Assembly: GCF_029338555.1 (NCBI RefSeq)
Contig: NZ_CP119989.1
Span: forward strand, 310,001-374,000
DNA: 64,000 bases
Direction of reading: 5' to 3'
DNA from: Halobaculum marinum
Lineage (GTDB): Archaea; Halobacteriota; Halobacteria; Halobacteriales; Haloferacaceae
The notes under the pieces: generated by a model
What the model was told of the DNA's origin: nothing
The model's input: the letters and a program-made list of their open reading frames with translations, nothing else
The model's database searches: none
Made by a program: the position numbers and the translations under genes
Shown here: positions 35,108 through 43,281 of the stretch, one piece after another
Position numbering within the stretch: the stretch's first letter is position 1
Layout: each line of letters opens with the position of its first letter

Positions 35108-35527
35108 TCACTCTCGCCACTTCCCCGAGCGTGCGCGCTCGCGCCACGCACGCTGTTGGGCGCGCTCGCTCACGTGGTCGAGGCCGCCTGCGAGGTCGTC
35201 GCGCACGGTCGTCTCGAACGCCTCCAGTTCGTCGACCAGACCGTGTCGGAACTCCGTGACGAGTTCGTACGTCCAGCGGTCCTCCACCGCGCCAAGCGGC
35301 AGGAGTCGGTCGCGAATCTCGTCGGCGTAGCCGTCGTGGCCGGCCTCCCGGAGTAGCTGCTCCGCCTCGGCGAACCGGTCCATGGCGTGGCCGGTTCGGT
35401 GGTGACAGCCGAGCAGGTCCGCGTACGCCCGGTAGGCGTGTTCGATACCCAACTGCAGGAGGTGGAGCGCACGCTCCTCGTCGTCGGTGAGTTCGGGGAG
35501 CGACCGGTCCGCGTCGTCGACTGCCAT
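35108..35527 (-). CDS. Conserved helical protein, unrecognised
   Basis: 139 residues, all-helical, rich in His/Asp/Glu (RALHLLQLGIEHAYRAYADLLGCHHRTGHAMDRFAEAEQLLREAGHDGYADEIRDRLLPLG). Soluble. Its spacing of Glu/His (for example ELTDDEE...HAY..CHH) might bind a metal but no known motif is matched. Divergent from the gene at 35603. Confidence 0.65.
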   Translation of the reverse strand: MAVDDADRSLPELTDDEERALHLLQLGIEHAYRAYADLLGCHHRTGHAMDRFAEAEQLLREAGHDGYADEIRDRLLPLGAVEDRWTYELVTEFRHGLVDELEAFETTVRDDLAGGLDHVSERAQQRAWRERARSGKWRE

Positions 35528-35602
35528 ACCCGTGGTACGTCACCGCAAGGCATGGCTGTTGCGCGCCCGAACGATTAGGGGCCCCGCCGGTGACGCCGAG
35601 GC

Positions 35603-35851
35603 ATGGACCGGACGTTCCTCGCCGCGATCGCCCTGACGCTGGCGTCGCTCGTCGGCTACGTCGCTGGCGTCGCGGCGCCGTACCCGGGGCGAGAGGTGAG
35701 CATCGCGGGGCTGTTGATCGGGGTGACGCTCGCGGCCGTCACGTACGGGCGCAACGGCGGTGGGACCGTCACCGGCGGGGGTGCGCCCCGATCCGATGGA
35801 GGCGACGCGACCACGAGGACGGCGGCGACGAACGAGAGTGACCGCCCGTGA
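35603..35851 (+). CDS. Small membrane protein upstream of corA
   Basis: 82 residues, two hydrophobic helices (TFLAAIALTLASLVGYVAGVA and VSIAGLLIGVTLAAVTYG), Gly/Thr-rich tail. Its TGA overlaps the corA GTG as GTGA, so it is coupled to the transporter. No family recognised. Confidence 0.65.
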   Translation: MDRTFLAAIALTLASLVGYVAGVAAPYPGREVSIAGLLIGVTLAAVTYGRNGGGTVTGGGAPRSDGGDATTRTAATNESDRP

Positions 35852-36870
35852 TCCGCGCGATGTCGTACACCGACGGCGAGGCGGCGACGTTCGATGATCC
35901 GGCGGCCGCCGCTGTGGCACCCGGGACGACGTGGGTGTGGGTAGACGTCGGTGAGTCGGCGGACGACGCCGACACCGCCCCCGCAGGCGACGGGCAGGGG
36001 CCGACCCGCCCGACGGGGGACTTGGCGACCGTGACCGAGCGGTTCGGCATCCACGCGCTCCACGCCGAGGACGTGGTCGGCGACGCCCGCCCGAAGTCGG
36101 AGGTGCTCGACGAGTACACGTTCCTGCTCGTGAAGGCCGCGCGCTTCCGCATCGGCGACACGACGTTCTTAGAGGAGATCCGGACCCGGTCCGTGGGCGT
36201 GTTCGTCGGCGACGACTGGCTCGTGACGGTGACGACCGACGGCGGCGCCGCCGTCGAGCCAGTGTGGAACCGCCTGGCTGGCGCCGAGCGACGGGCACTC
36301 GCGCGCGGCCCGGACTACGCGGGCTACCTCGTCGTCGACCGCATCGTGGACGGCTACTTCCGCCTGCTCGACGAGTTGGAGGACGACATCGAGACGGTCG
36401 AGGAGTTGGTGATCGACGCCCCCGACCCGGGGACGCTCGCCGAGATCAACGACCTCCGGCGGGAACTCCTCTCCGTCCGGCGGGTCGTGTGGCCGACGCG
36501 CGACGCGCTCAGCCCGCTGACGCGGGGCGACGCGGACCACGTCGCCGAGTCGACCGAGAAGTACTACCGCGACGTGTACGACCACGTCGTCCAGTTGGTC
36601 GAGTTAACCGAGACGTACCGCGACCTCACGGCGGGTGCGCGCGACATGTACCTCAACACGCTGTCGCAGTCGACCAACGAGGTGATGCGTCGGCTGACGG
36701 TCGTCGCGACGGTCGTCCTGCCGCTCACGTTCGTCGCGGGCGTGTTCGGGATGAACTTCGCGTCGATGCCGGAGCTGTCGTGGCCGTACGCCTACCACGC
36801 GACGATGCTCGGGATGGGTGGCATCGCGCTCGTGCTCATCGCGTACTTCCGGCGCGAGGGGTGGCTGTAG
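35848..36870 (+). CDS. corA: CorA-family divalent metal transporter
   Basis: 340 residues, GTG start. A cytoplasmic alpha/beta domain, a long stalk helix (DLRRELLSVRRVVWPTRDAL), then the first membrane helix ending in the GMN signature (VFGMNFASMPELSWPYA) and a second helix (MLGMGGIALVLIAYF). Takes up Mg2+, or Co2+/Ni2+ in some members. Coupled to the 82-residue membrane protein gene. Confidence 0.93.
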   Translation: MIRAMSYTDGEAATFDDPAAAAVAPGTTWVWVDVGESADDADTAPAGDGQGPTRPTGDLATVTERFGIHALHAEDVVGDARPKSEVLDEYTFLLVKAARFRIGDTTFLEEIRTRSVGVFVGDDWLVTVTTDGGAAVEPVWNRLAGAERRALARGPDYAGYLVVDRIVDGYFRLLDELEDDIETVEELVIDAPDPGTLAEINDLRRELLSVRRVVWPTRDALSPLTRGDADHVAESTEKYYRDVYDHVVQLVELTETYRDLTAGARDMYLNTLSQSTNEVMRRLTVVATVVLPLTFVAGVFGMNFASMPELSWPYAYHATMLGMGGIALVLIAYFRREGWL

Positions 36871-36925
36871 CGACGGCCTCGCCGCGACCTCCGGGTTTAC
36901 CCCGTCGGCGCCCGTCTGGGGCGAC

Positions 36926-37921
36926 ATGACCGGCTGGACCGCGGCGGACCTCCCCGACATGGACGGCGAGCGCGTCGTCGTCACGGGAGCAAACAGCGGC
37001 ATCGGGAAGGAGGCGACGCGGGGGTTCGCCCGCGCGGGCGCCGACGTGACCCTGGCGTGCCGGAGCGTCGACCGCGGCACGGACGCCGCCGCCGAGATCC
37101 GACACGCGGAACCGGGCGTCGACGGCGACGCACTCGACGTGCGCGAACTCGACCTCGCAGACCTGTCGTCGGTCCGCGCGTTCGCCGACGACTGGACGGA
37201 GCCGATCGACGTGCTGTGCAACAACGCGGGCGTGATGGCGATCCCGCGCACGGAGACCGTCGACGGCTTCGAGACACAGTTCGGCGTCAACCACCTCGGG
37301 CACGTCGCGCTCACCGGCCTCCTGCTCGACCACCTCCGCGCCGCCGACGGCGAGAGCCGCGTCGTCACGCAGTCGAGTGGCGTCCACGAGCGCGGCGAGA
37401 TCGACTTCGACGACCTCCAGCACGAATACGAGTACGGCAAGTGGGAGGCGTACGCCCAGAGCAAGCTGGCGAACGTGCTGTTCGGCTACGAACTCGACCG
37501 CCGACTCGACGCCGCCGGCGTCGACGACGTGACCAGCGTCGTCTGCCACCCCGGGTACGCCGCGACGAACCTCCAGCGACGCGGCCCCGAGGCCGAGGGG
37601 TCGGAGTTCCGCGCCTTGCTGATGAAGGCCGCCAACGCGGTGTTCGCGCAGTCGGCCGAGCGCGGCGCGTGGCCGCTGCTGTACGCCGCGACCGCACCGA
37701 CCGTCTCCGGGGGCGACTACGTCGGCCCCGGCGGGCTGTTGAACATGCGGGGGCACCCGGAACGCCAGCGCTCCAGCGACCGCTCGTACCGCGAGGACGA
37801 CGCCGAGCGGCTCTGGACGGTGTCCGAGGAGCTGACGGGCGTGTCGTTCGGCCTCGACGGCGCGGCCGACGCCGCCGGGGAGGAAGACGCCGCCGAAGCG
37901 GCGGACGCCACCGACGACTGA
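36926..37921 (+). CDS. Short-chain dehydrogenase/reductase, retinol-dehydrogenase-like
   Basis: 331 residues. Rossmann TGANSGIGKEA (about 19-29), CNNAGVMAIPR, catalytic Ser in VVTQSSGVHERG and YAQSKLAN (Y-x3-K) are present, so it should be an active NAD(P)-dependent oxidoreductase. Sequence style matches oxidoreductases related to WWOX/RDH. The C-terminus ends in an acidic tail. Substrate unknown. Confidence 0.88.
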   Translation: MTGWTAADLPDMDGERVVVTGANSGIGKEATRGFARAGADVTLACRSVDRGTDAAAEIRHAEPGVDGDALDVRELDLADLSSVRAFADDWTEPIDVLCNNAGVMAIPRTETVDGFETQFGVNHLGHVALTGLLLDHLRAADGESRVVTQSSGVHERGEIDFDDLQHEYEYGKWEAYAQSKLANVLFGYELDRRLDAAGVDDVTSVVCHPGYAATNLQRRGPEAEGSEFRALLMKAANAVFAQSAERGAWPLLYAATAPTVSGGDYVGPGGLLNMRGHPERQRSSDRSYREDDAERLWTVSEELTGVSFGLDGAADAAGEEDAAEAADATDD

Positions 37922-37993
37922 GCCGACCGAGTCGACGGCGCCGCCCCGAACCGAACGGCACTTCACCCGCCGCCGTGGAGTCGGAGGAACACC

Positions 37994-39433
37994 GTGAGCA
38001 CGCGACGCGTCAAGGACCCGGTCCACGGCTACATCGAGTTGGACGAGGAGCTGGTCGAGCGCGTCGTCGACACCCGGACGTTCCAACGCCTGCGACACGT
38101 TCGCCAACTGTCGGCGACGTACCTCGTGTACCCGGGGGCGACCCACACCCGCTTCGAGCACTCGCTCGGCGTGTACCACCTCGCGACGACCGTCTTCGAG
38201 AGCCTCCGCTCGCAGTCGTACTTCCGCGACGGCGTCGGCGAGGCTGAACTCGACGACATCCAGCGGACGCTCGCGTGCGCCGCCCTCCTCCACGACGTGG
38301 GCCACACGCCGCTGTCGCACGTCGGCGAGCGACACCTCGACGCCGCCGCGCTGCGCGACCGACTCGCGGCGTTGGGGCTCGCCGAGCGGTTCGAGCGGGT
38401 CGGCGTCGCCCCCGAGGGCGACTCGGGGTGGGAGCACCCGTACCCGATCCGGACAGCCGCACCACACGAACTGCTGAGCTGTGTGGTCGTCCTCGAACGG
38501 TTCGCGGAGCCGCTGTGTGCGATGGACGTGGACCCGTTCGAGGTGTGCGCGCAGGTGCTCGGCTGGAGCCTCGCGTACGAGGCCGGCGGGCGCTGGCAAC
38601 ACGGCGTCGCCGCCCAGCTCCTCCACTCGCCGGTCGACGTAGACCGCCTCGACTACATCATCCGCGACGACCGGATGACCGGCGCGGACGTGCTCGGCGT
38701 CGACACCGACCGGATGCTCGCCGCCTACACCGCCCACCCGGATGCGGGCCTCGCGCTCTCCGAGCAGGCGCTGTCGACGGTCGGCAACTACCTCGAAGGA
38801 CGCGTCTCGCTGTACATGTGGGTGACGCAGCACCACAAGTCGGTGTACGCGAACGTGCTCGTCGGGCGCCTGCTGGACGAACTCGCCGCCGCCGAGGACG
38901 ACCCGCTGTTCCCCGTCGACGGCGTCGTCGACGGGTGGCTCACCGACCACACCGCGATGGAGCGCCTGCGCCGGGCCGCCGCCGACCCGCCGACCGAGGC
39001 GTTCGCCGCGCTGTACGACCGCTTCCGCTCGCGCGACTTCGCCGAGTCGTGCTGGAAGCACCGCCTCGGCTACGCTGACGTGATCGCACCCGAGACGAAC
39101 GAGGGAGTCGTCGCCTACTCCGAGTGGCTCGTCGGCGACGCCGACCGGCTGGAGGCAGTGCTCACCGAGGCACTCGTCGTGCCGAGCCACGAGGTGTGGA
39201 TCGAACGCTCGTACGTCCCCGAGTACGAACCGGAGGAGTTGGCCGACATCCCGCTGGCGCACAACGGGCGCGTCCAACCGCTGTCGGACCACGGCCTGTA
39301 CGGCGGTCGCGAGTTCGACCGCTCGGTGCCGTTCGTGTACGTCCCCGCCGGCCACGTCGACCGCGCGGTCGACGTCCTCAACGACCGCTACGTCGCGGAA
39401 GTCGGCGTCGGCGTCCCGACGGCCGGTCGGTGA
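37994..39433 (+). CDS. HD-domain phosphohydrolase (SAMHD1/dGTPase-like)
   Basis: 479 residues, GTG start. RVKDPVHGYIELDEELVERVVDTRTFQRLRHVRQL and the HD set TRFEHSLGVYHLA, LLHDVGHTPLSH, DVDRLDYIIRDD give the H...HD...D metal site. Archaeal relatives hydrolyse dNTPs or remain uncharacterised. The stop codon lies in a 9-bp tandem repeat. Confidence 0.87.
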   Translation: MSTRRVKDPVHGYIELDEELVERVVDTRTFQRLRHVRQLSATYLVYPGATHTRFEHSLGVYHLATTVFESLRSQSYFRDGVGEAELDDIQRTLACAALLHDVGHTPLSHVGERHLDAAALRDRLAALGLAERFERVGVAPEGDSGWEHPYPIRTAAPHELLSCVVVLERFAEPLCAMDVDPFEVCAQVLGWSLAYEAGGRWQHGVAAQLLHSPVDVDRLDYIIRDDRMTGADVLGVDTDRMLAAYTAHPDAGLALSEQALSTVGNYLEGRVSLYMWVTQHHKSVYANVLVGRLLDELAAAEDDPLFPVDGVVDGWLTDHTAMERLRRAAADPPTEAFAALYDRFRSRDFAESCWKHRLGYADVIAPETNEGVVAYSEWLVGDADRLEAVLTEALVVPSHEVWIERSYVPEYEPEELADIPLAHNGRVQPLSDHGLYGGREFDRSVPFVYVPAGHVDRAVDVLNDRYVAEVGVGVPTAGR

Positions 39434-39465
39434 GCGGCGTGAGCGGCGTGAGCGGCGTGAGCGAC
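39430..39465. repeat. 9-bp tandem repeat at the 3' end of the HD gene
   Basis: Three perfect units GTGAGCGGC (39430-39456) and a fourth GTGAGCGAC (39457-39465). The first copy contains the TGA stop of the HD-domain gene. Confidence 0.85.
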
Positions 39466-39536
39466 CGACGCGGGCGCGTCCGGGTGCGTCGGGGTCGTGA
39501 GAAACAGTATACGCTCCGGGCGCGTATCCGGTCGGT

Positions 39537-40229
39537 ATGAAGCGAACCACCTCGCTCGCGCTCGGCGCCGTCGGTGGCCTCGTGGGCCTCGTCGGTGCGT
39601 GGAACCTCTACCAGCGCTACACCACCGAGACGGTGCCGTACACCGTCGTCGCCAGCGTCGGCGACGTGGAGTTGCGCCGGTACCCGCCGACCGTGCTCGC
39701 GGAGACGGTCGCCGACAGCCGACGCGAGGCGTTCGGTCGGCTGTTCCGCTACATCGCCGGCGCCAACGAGGCGGAGACGGACCTCGCGATGACCGCCCCC
39801 GTCCAGGTGGACGGCGACGGGGGCGACGGCGGCGTGTCCATCCCGATGACGGCGCCCGTCGAGGTGAGCGACGGCAACCGGCGCATCCCGATGACCGCCC
39901 CCGTCGAGACGGACGCGTCCGCCGACGGCGTGCGCATGGCGTTCTACCTCCCGGCTGAGTACGACGCCGAGACGGCGCCGCGCCCGACCGACGAGGACGT
40001 GACGCTCGTCGCGGTGCCCGAGCGGACGCTCGCCGTCCGACGGTTCTCGTGGCGCGCCACCGACCGCCGGGTGACCAACGAGGTCGAGAAGCTGGAGGAC
40101 GCGCTGGAGGACGCGTCCGTGCCCCTGGCTGGCGAACCGTTCTACATGGGGTACGACGCGCCGTGGACGCTCCCGTTCCTCCGGCGCAACGAGGTCGCCG
40201 TCGAGGTGGAGTCGGCCGACGCCACCTGA
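39537..40229 (+). CDS. SOUL heme-binding family protein with triplicated MTAPV motif
   Basis: 230 residues. The N-terminal hydrophobic helix (SLALGAVGGLVGLVGAW) may anchor it. SOUL features: TVPYTVVASVGDVELRRYPPTVLAET, RLFRYIAGAN, and MTAPV. The MTAPV motif occurs three times (LAMTAPVQV, IPMTAPVEV, IPMTAPVET) in about 45 residues where one copy is usual. TATA-like AGTATAC at 39508-39514 gives leaderless spacing. Role in haloarchaea unknown. Confidence 0.87.
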   Translation: MKRTTSLALGAVGGLVGLVGAWNLYQRYTTETVPYTVVASVGDVELRRYPPTVLAETVADSRREAFGRLFRYIAGANEAETDLAMTAPVQVDGDGGDGGVSIPMTAPVEVSDGNRRIPMTAPVETDASADGVRMAFYLPAEYDAETAPRPTDEDVTLVAVPERTLAVRRFSWRATDRRVTNEVEKLEDALEDASVPLAGEPFYMGYDAPWTLPFLRRNEVAVEVESADAT

Positions 40230-40250
40230 GGCGCAGCGACGACCCGCTGG

Positions 40251-41489
40251 TCAGACGACGACGCGCTCGCCCAGTTCTGGCGCGCTCGCGTCGTAGCCGT
40301 CTGCCCGAAGTTCCTCGGCGAACGCCGGACAGCGGTCGCCGTGGTTGACGAGCACGGTCGCGTCGCGGTAGCTGTCGAGGAACGCGCGGAGGCCGTCGCG
40401 GTCGGCGTGCGCCGAGAAGTCGAACAACTCGACGCCGGCGGCGACGGGGACGACCCCGCCGTCCAACTCGCAGCGCCCGTGTTCGAGGAGTTGCCGACCG
40501 TTCGTCCCCTCGACCTGATAACCGGTGAGACAGACGTGGTTCGTCGGGTCCGAGCGCAGGAGGGGGAGGTAGCGCATCACCGGGCCGCCGGACACCATCC
40601 CGGAGGTGGTGACGATGGCCTCGTTGTCGGCGGCGATGCGCTCGCGCTGGCCGTCCTTCCCCGTGACGTAGCGGGCCCCGGACTTCGCCCGACGGAGCGC
40701 GTCGGGGTCGCGGACGAACTCGGGGTGGCGGCGCACGATGTCGGTGACCGTCTGACCCATCCCGTCGAGGTACGGGCGCACCTCCGTGTCGCCCAACACG
40801 AGCAGCACCTCCTGCGTGCGGCCGATCGCAAACGCCGGGATCAGTGCCGTGCCGCCCTCGTAGCGGGTGCGGCGCACGCGCTCGACGAACCGCTCCTCGA
40901 CGCGCCGGCGGTCCTCGTGGGCCACGTCCGAGTACGTGCTCTCACAGATCACCGTGTCCGCGTCGGGCCGGGCGGTCGACCCCGACAGCAGGCGCGTGTC
41001 GTCGGTGTGGAAGTCCGCGGTGTAGAGGAGGCGGGTGTCGCCGTCGTCGACGAGGACGTGCGCGCTCCCGGGGATGTGGCCGGCGTCGTAGAAGGTGACC
41101 TCGTAGTCGGTGCCGCCGGCTTCGACGACGAACGGCTCGTCGTAGCCGTGGCGCTGCTCGACCTCACCGATCCGCTGGACGTGGCTCTCGGTGAACGTGC
41201 AGTCGTAGCCGCGCAGTTTCAGCGTGTCGCGGGCGAGCACCCGCGCCAACTCGCTCGTCGGCGGCGTCCAGTGAATCGGCGGCCGGCGGTCGCCGCGGAG
41301 GAGCGCGGGCACCTGCCCCACGTGGTCGAGGTGGCCGTGGCTGACGACGACGGCGTCCGGCTCCGGGCGACCGACGGGGTACTGCGGCGGGTCCCCGGTG
41401 AGCGTCCCGTAGTCGAGGAGGAGCGCGTCGTCGACGAGGATCGCCGAGCGACCCACCTCTCGGGCGCCGCCGAGGAACTGGATCTCCAT
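40251..41489 (-). CDS. Beta-CASP metallo-beta-lactamase ribonuclease-like protein
   Basis: 412 residues. HGHLDH (metal site), second His in FYDAGHIPGSAHV, Asp in LYTADFHTDDTRLL, beta-CASP motifs FAIGRTQEVLLVLG and TTSGMVSGGPVMRYLP, and FSAHADRDGLRAFL near the end. Family members process or degrade RNA (5'-3' exonuclease or endonuclease); no KH domain, so it is not the aCPSF1 type. Long enough to be complete. Confidence 0.88.
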   Translation of the reverse strand: MEIQFLGGAREVGRSAILVDDALLLDYGTLTGDPPQYPVGRPEPDAVVVSHGHLDHVGQVPALLRGDRRPPIHWTPPTSELARVLARDTLKLRGYDCTFTESHVQRIGEVEQRHGYDEPFVVEAGGTDYEVTFYDAGHIPGSAHVLVDDGDTRLLYTADFHTDDTRLLSGSTARPDADTVICESTYSDVAHEDRRRVEERFVERVRRTRYEGGTALIPAFAIGRTQEVLLVLGDTEVRPYLDGMGQTVTDIVRRHPEFVRDPDALRRAKSGARYVTGKDGQRERIAADNEAIVTTSGMVSGGPVMRYLPLLRSDPTNHVCLTGYQVEGTNGRQLLEHGRCELDGGVVPVAAGVELFDFSAHADRDGLRAFLDSYRDATVLVNHGDRCPAFAEELRADGYDASAPELGERVVV

Positions 41490-41654
41490 CGACAGAGGGC
41501 AGGGGCTCGCGGCGGTTGGGTTCGTCGGTTCGCGCCGGGCTCCCGGTCGCGCCCCGTCGCGGTTCCGCGTCCGCTCCCGTTCGGCTCCCGTGTTCTCGTC
41601 GCTCCCGTTGCTCGCGTTTGCTCCCGATGCTCCCGATGCTCCCGGTCGACCCGC

Positions 41655-41747
41655 TCAGATCACTTGGACGGCGATGAGCGCCGCCGCCACTCCTGCGACA
41701 ACCAGGAGCGTCCCCAGCGAGATGGTCGACATCCGTTTGGTGTTCAC
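41655..41747 (-). CDS. 30-residue single-helix membrane microprotein
   Basis: GTG at 41747 gives an N-terminus NTKRMSTIS followed by one membrane helix (LGTLLVVAGVAAALIAVQVI); positive charges precede the helix. An internal ATG (41732) would give 25 residues, but GTG at 41747 lies 27-28 bp from the centre of a TATA-like hexamer (41772-41777), as for leaderless genes. The promoter carries the motility-type box. Function unknown. Confidence 0.5.
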   Translation of the reverse strand: MNTKRMSTISLGTLLVVAGVAAALIAVQVI

Positions 41748-41771
41748 ATCGGATCCGGAGTGGAGGTGCGG

Positions 41772-41805
41772 GATAACCGTTCGGCCCCGCCTATCACGGC
41801 TGAAA
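41772..41805 (-). promoter_or_regulatory. Motility-type promoter of the microprotein
   Basis: GATAAC on the + strand (41772-41777; GTTATC on the minus strand) is the TATA position. TATCACGGCTGAAA (41792-41805) is a TATC-N6-GAAA box centred exactly 24 bp upstream, the same geometry as at cheY, arlCE, arlI and archaellin. Confidence 0.5.
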
Positions 41806-41873
41806 GGCGGTGTCGCGCCGGGCGTGCCGTCGCCCGTCTGGTCGACGGTGCCGGCGACGGCTCAGTCGACGAG

Positions 41874-43271
41874 TCAGTCCCCGTCCGCGTCGACGAAGCG
41901 GTCGCGCGCGACCGACACCGAGCGGTCGCCGAGCGCGAACGCCTCGACGGGCCGGCGGGCGAGGCGGCTCCGCGCGGCGACCCGGCCGAACGCGGCCGCC
42001 GGGACGCGCACGAGCGCCGGCGGGACGTACCGGCCGTACCGGAGCCACGCGGCGAGCGACCGGGCGCCGCGGCGCTGGAGCCGGATGACGCGCTCGACGG
42101 TCGGTCGGCGGCGGCGCTCGAACGGACGGAGTGTCGCCGCCGAGAGCGGCCCGTTCCCCGACGCGAGTGCCCCCGCCAGCAGGTCGTGGAGGACGACCGC
42201 GTCCTCGACGGCGAGGGGGTTCCCCTGCGCGCCGATGGGGCTGGCGACGTGGGCGGCGTCGCCGAGCAGGACGAGGCCGTCGCGGGTCCACGTCGGTGCG
42301 ACGCCGGGCGCGACGTCGAGGAGCGTCGTGTCGGCGAAGCCATCGAGGTGAGCCGCCATCGCGTCGGCCACCGCGGGGTCGACGGCGGCGACGCGCTCGC
42401 GGAACGCGTCGAACCCCTCGGCGCGGACCGCCGGCCACGTGCCGTCGAGGACCGGGTAGCCCACCTGGAGGCGGCCGCCGCCGAGGCCGAAGTGGACGAG
42501 CACGCCCCCCGGCCCGAACTGCCCCTGTGTCGCGGCGTCGACCGCGCCTGCCGGGAGGGTGAACCACACCAGGTCGATGGGCGAGTCGAACAGCCCCGCG
42601 TCGATATCGGCGGTCGAGCGCACCGTGGAGTAGCGGCCGTCGGCGCCGACGACGACGCGGGCGTCGACCGCGACGACCTCGTCGGCCGCGCGGTCGCGGG
42701 CGACGACGCCGCACACCGCGCCGTCGGCGTCGCGCCGGAGGTCGGTCACCGTCGTCGAGGGACGGAAGACGAAGCCGTCGTACGCGCTCGCGCGGTCGAC
42801 GAGGAGTTCCAACAGCGCCGGCTGTTCCATCAGCAGCGCGTACGGGTAGTCGGTGTCGAGCAGGTCGAAGTCGAGGACGGACACCCGTTCGCCGGCGACG
42901 ACGAACGAGCCGTCTCGGACCGTCTCGTGGGCGAGGTCGAGCACGTCGTCGAGCACGCCCATCTCGTCGAACAGCCGGACGACGCCGGGGTTCCAGCCGA
43001 ACCCGCGGTACTCGCGCTCGAACGTCGCCTCCCGCTCGACGAGCGTCACGTCGACGCCGCTGCGGGCGAGCAGGGACGCGAGCACCGCGCCGCCGGGGCC
43101 GCAGCCGACGACGACGACCTCCGTCGTCTCCGTGCGGTCCGGGGCGGGCGCGTCGTCGCGGTCGGCGGTCCCCGCGTCGGTCGTGTTGGCCGCGTGGGTC
43201 GCGTTGGCCGCGTGGGTCGCGTTGGCCGCGTCGGCCGCATCAGACTCGTCGGCGACCGCGGTGTCCGTCAC
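41874..43271 (-). CDS. FAD-dependent monooxygenase (PHBH fold)
   Basis: 465 residues. GCGPGGAVLASLLARSGVDVTLVERE is the FAD Rossmann motif, GADGRYSTVR the second FAD motif and GDAAHVASPIGAQGNPLAVEDA the GD motif. The first ~45 residues hold a repeat (AANATHAANATHAANTTDA) encoded by three imperfect 18-bp DNA repeats at 43185-43238, so the true start might be internal. Cotranscribed with the upstream aldehyde:ferredoxin oxidoreductase (10 bp apart). Substrate unknown. Confidence 0.87.
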   Translation of the reverse strand: MTDTAVADESDAADAANATHAANATHAANTTDAGTADRDDAPAPDRTETTEVVVVGCGPGGAVLASLLARSGVDVTLVEREATFEREYRGFGWNPGVVRLFDEMGVLDDVLDLAHETVRDGSFVVAGERVSVLDFDLLDTDYPYALLMEQPALLELLVDRASAYDGFVFRPSTTVTDLRRDADGAVCGVVARDRAADEVVAVDARVVVGADGRYSTVRSTADIDAGLFDSPIDLVWFTLPAGAVDAATQGQFGPGGVLVHFGLGGGRLQVGYPVLDGTWPAVRAEGFDAFRERVAAVDPAVADAMAAHLDGFADTTLLDVAPGVAPTWTRDGLVLLGDAAHVASPIGAQGNPLAVEDAVVLHDLLAGALASGNGPLSAATLRPFERRRRPTVERVIRLQRRGARSLAAWLRYGRYVPPALVRVPAAAFGRVAARSRLARRPVEAFALGDRSVSVARDRFVDADGD

Positions 43272-43281
43272 GACGGCCCCC

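Noticed and set aside
36836-39550. Very long minus-strand open frame (about 900 codons) opposite corA, the SDR and the HD gene
   Set aside because: Covers three clearly coding + strand genes; composition is that of an antisense shadow.
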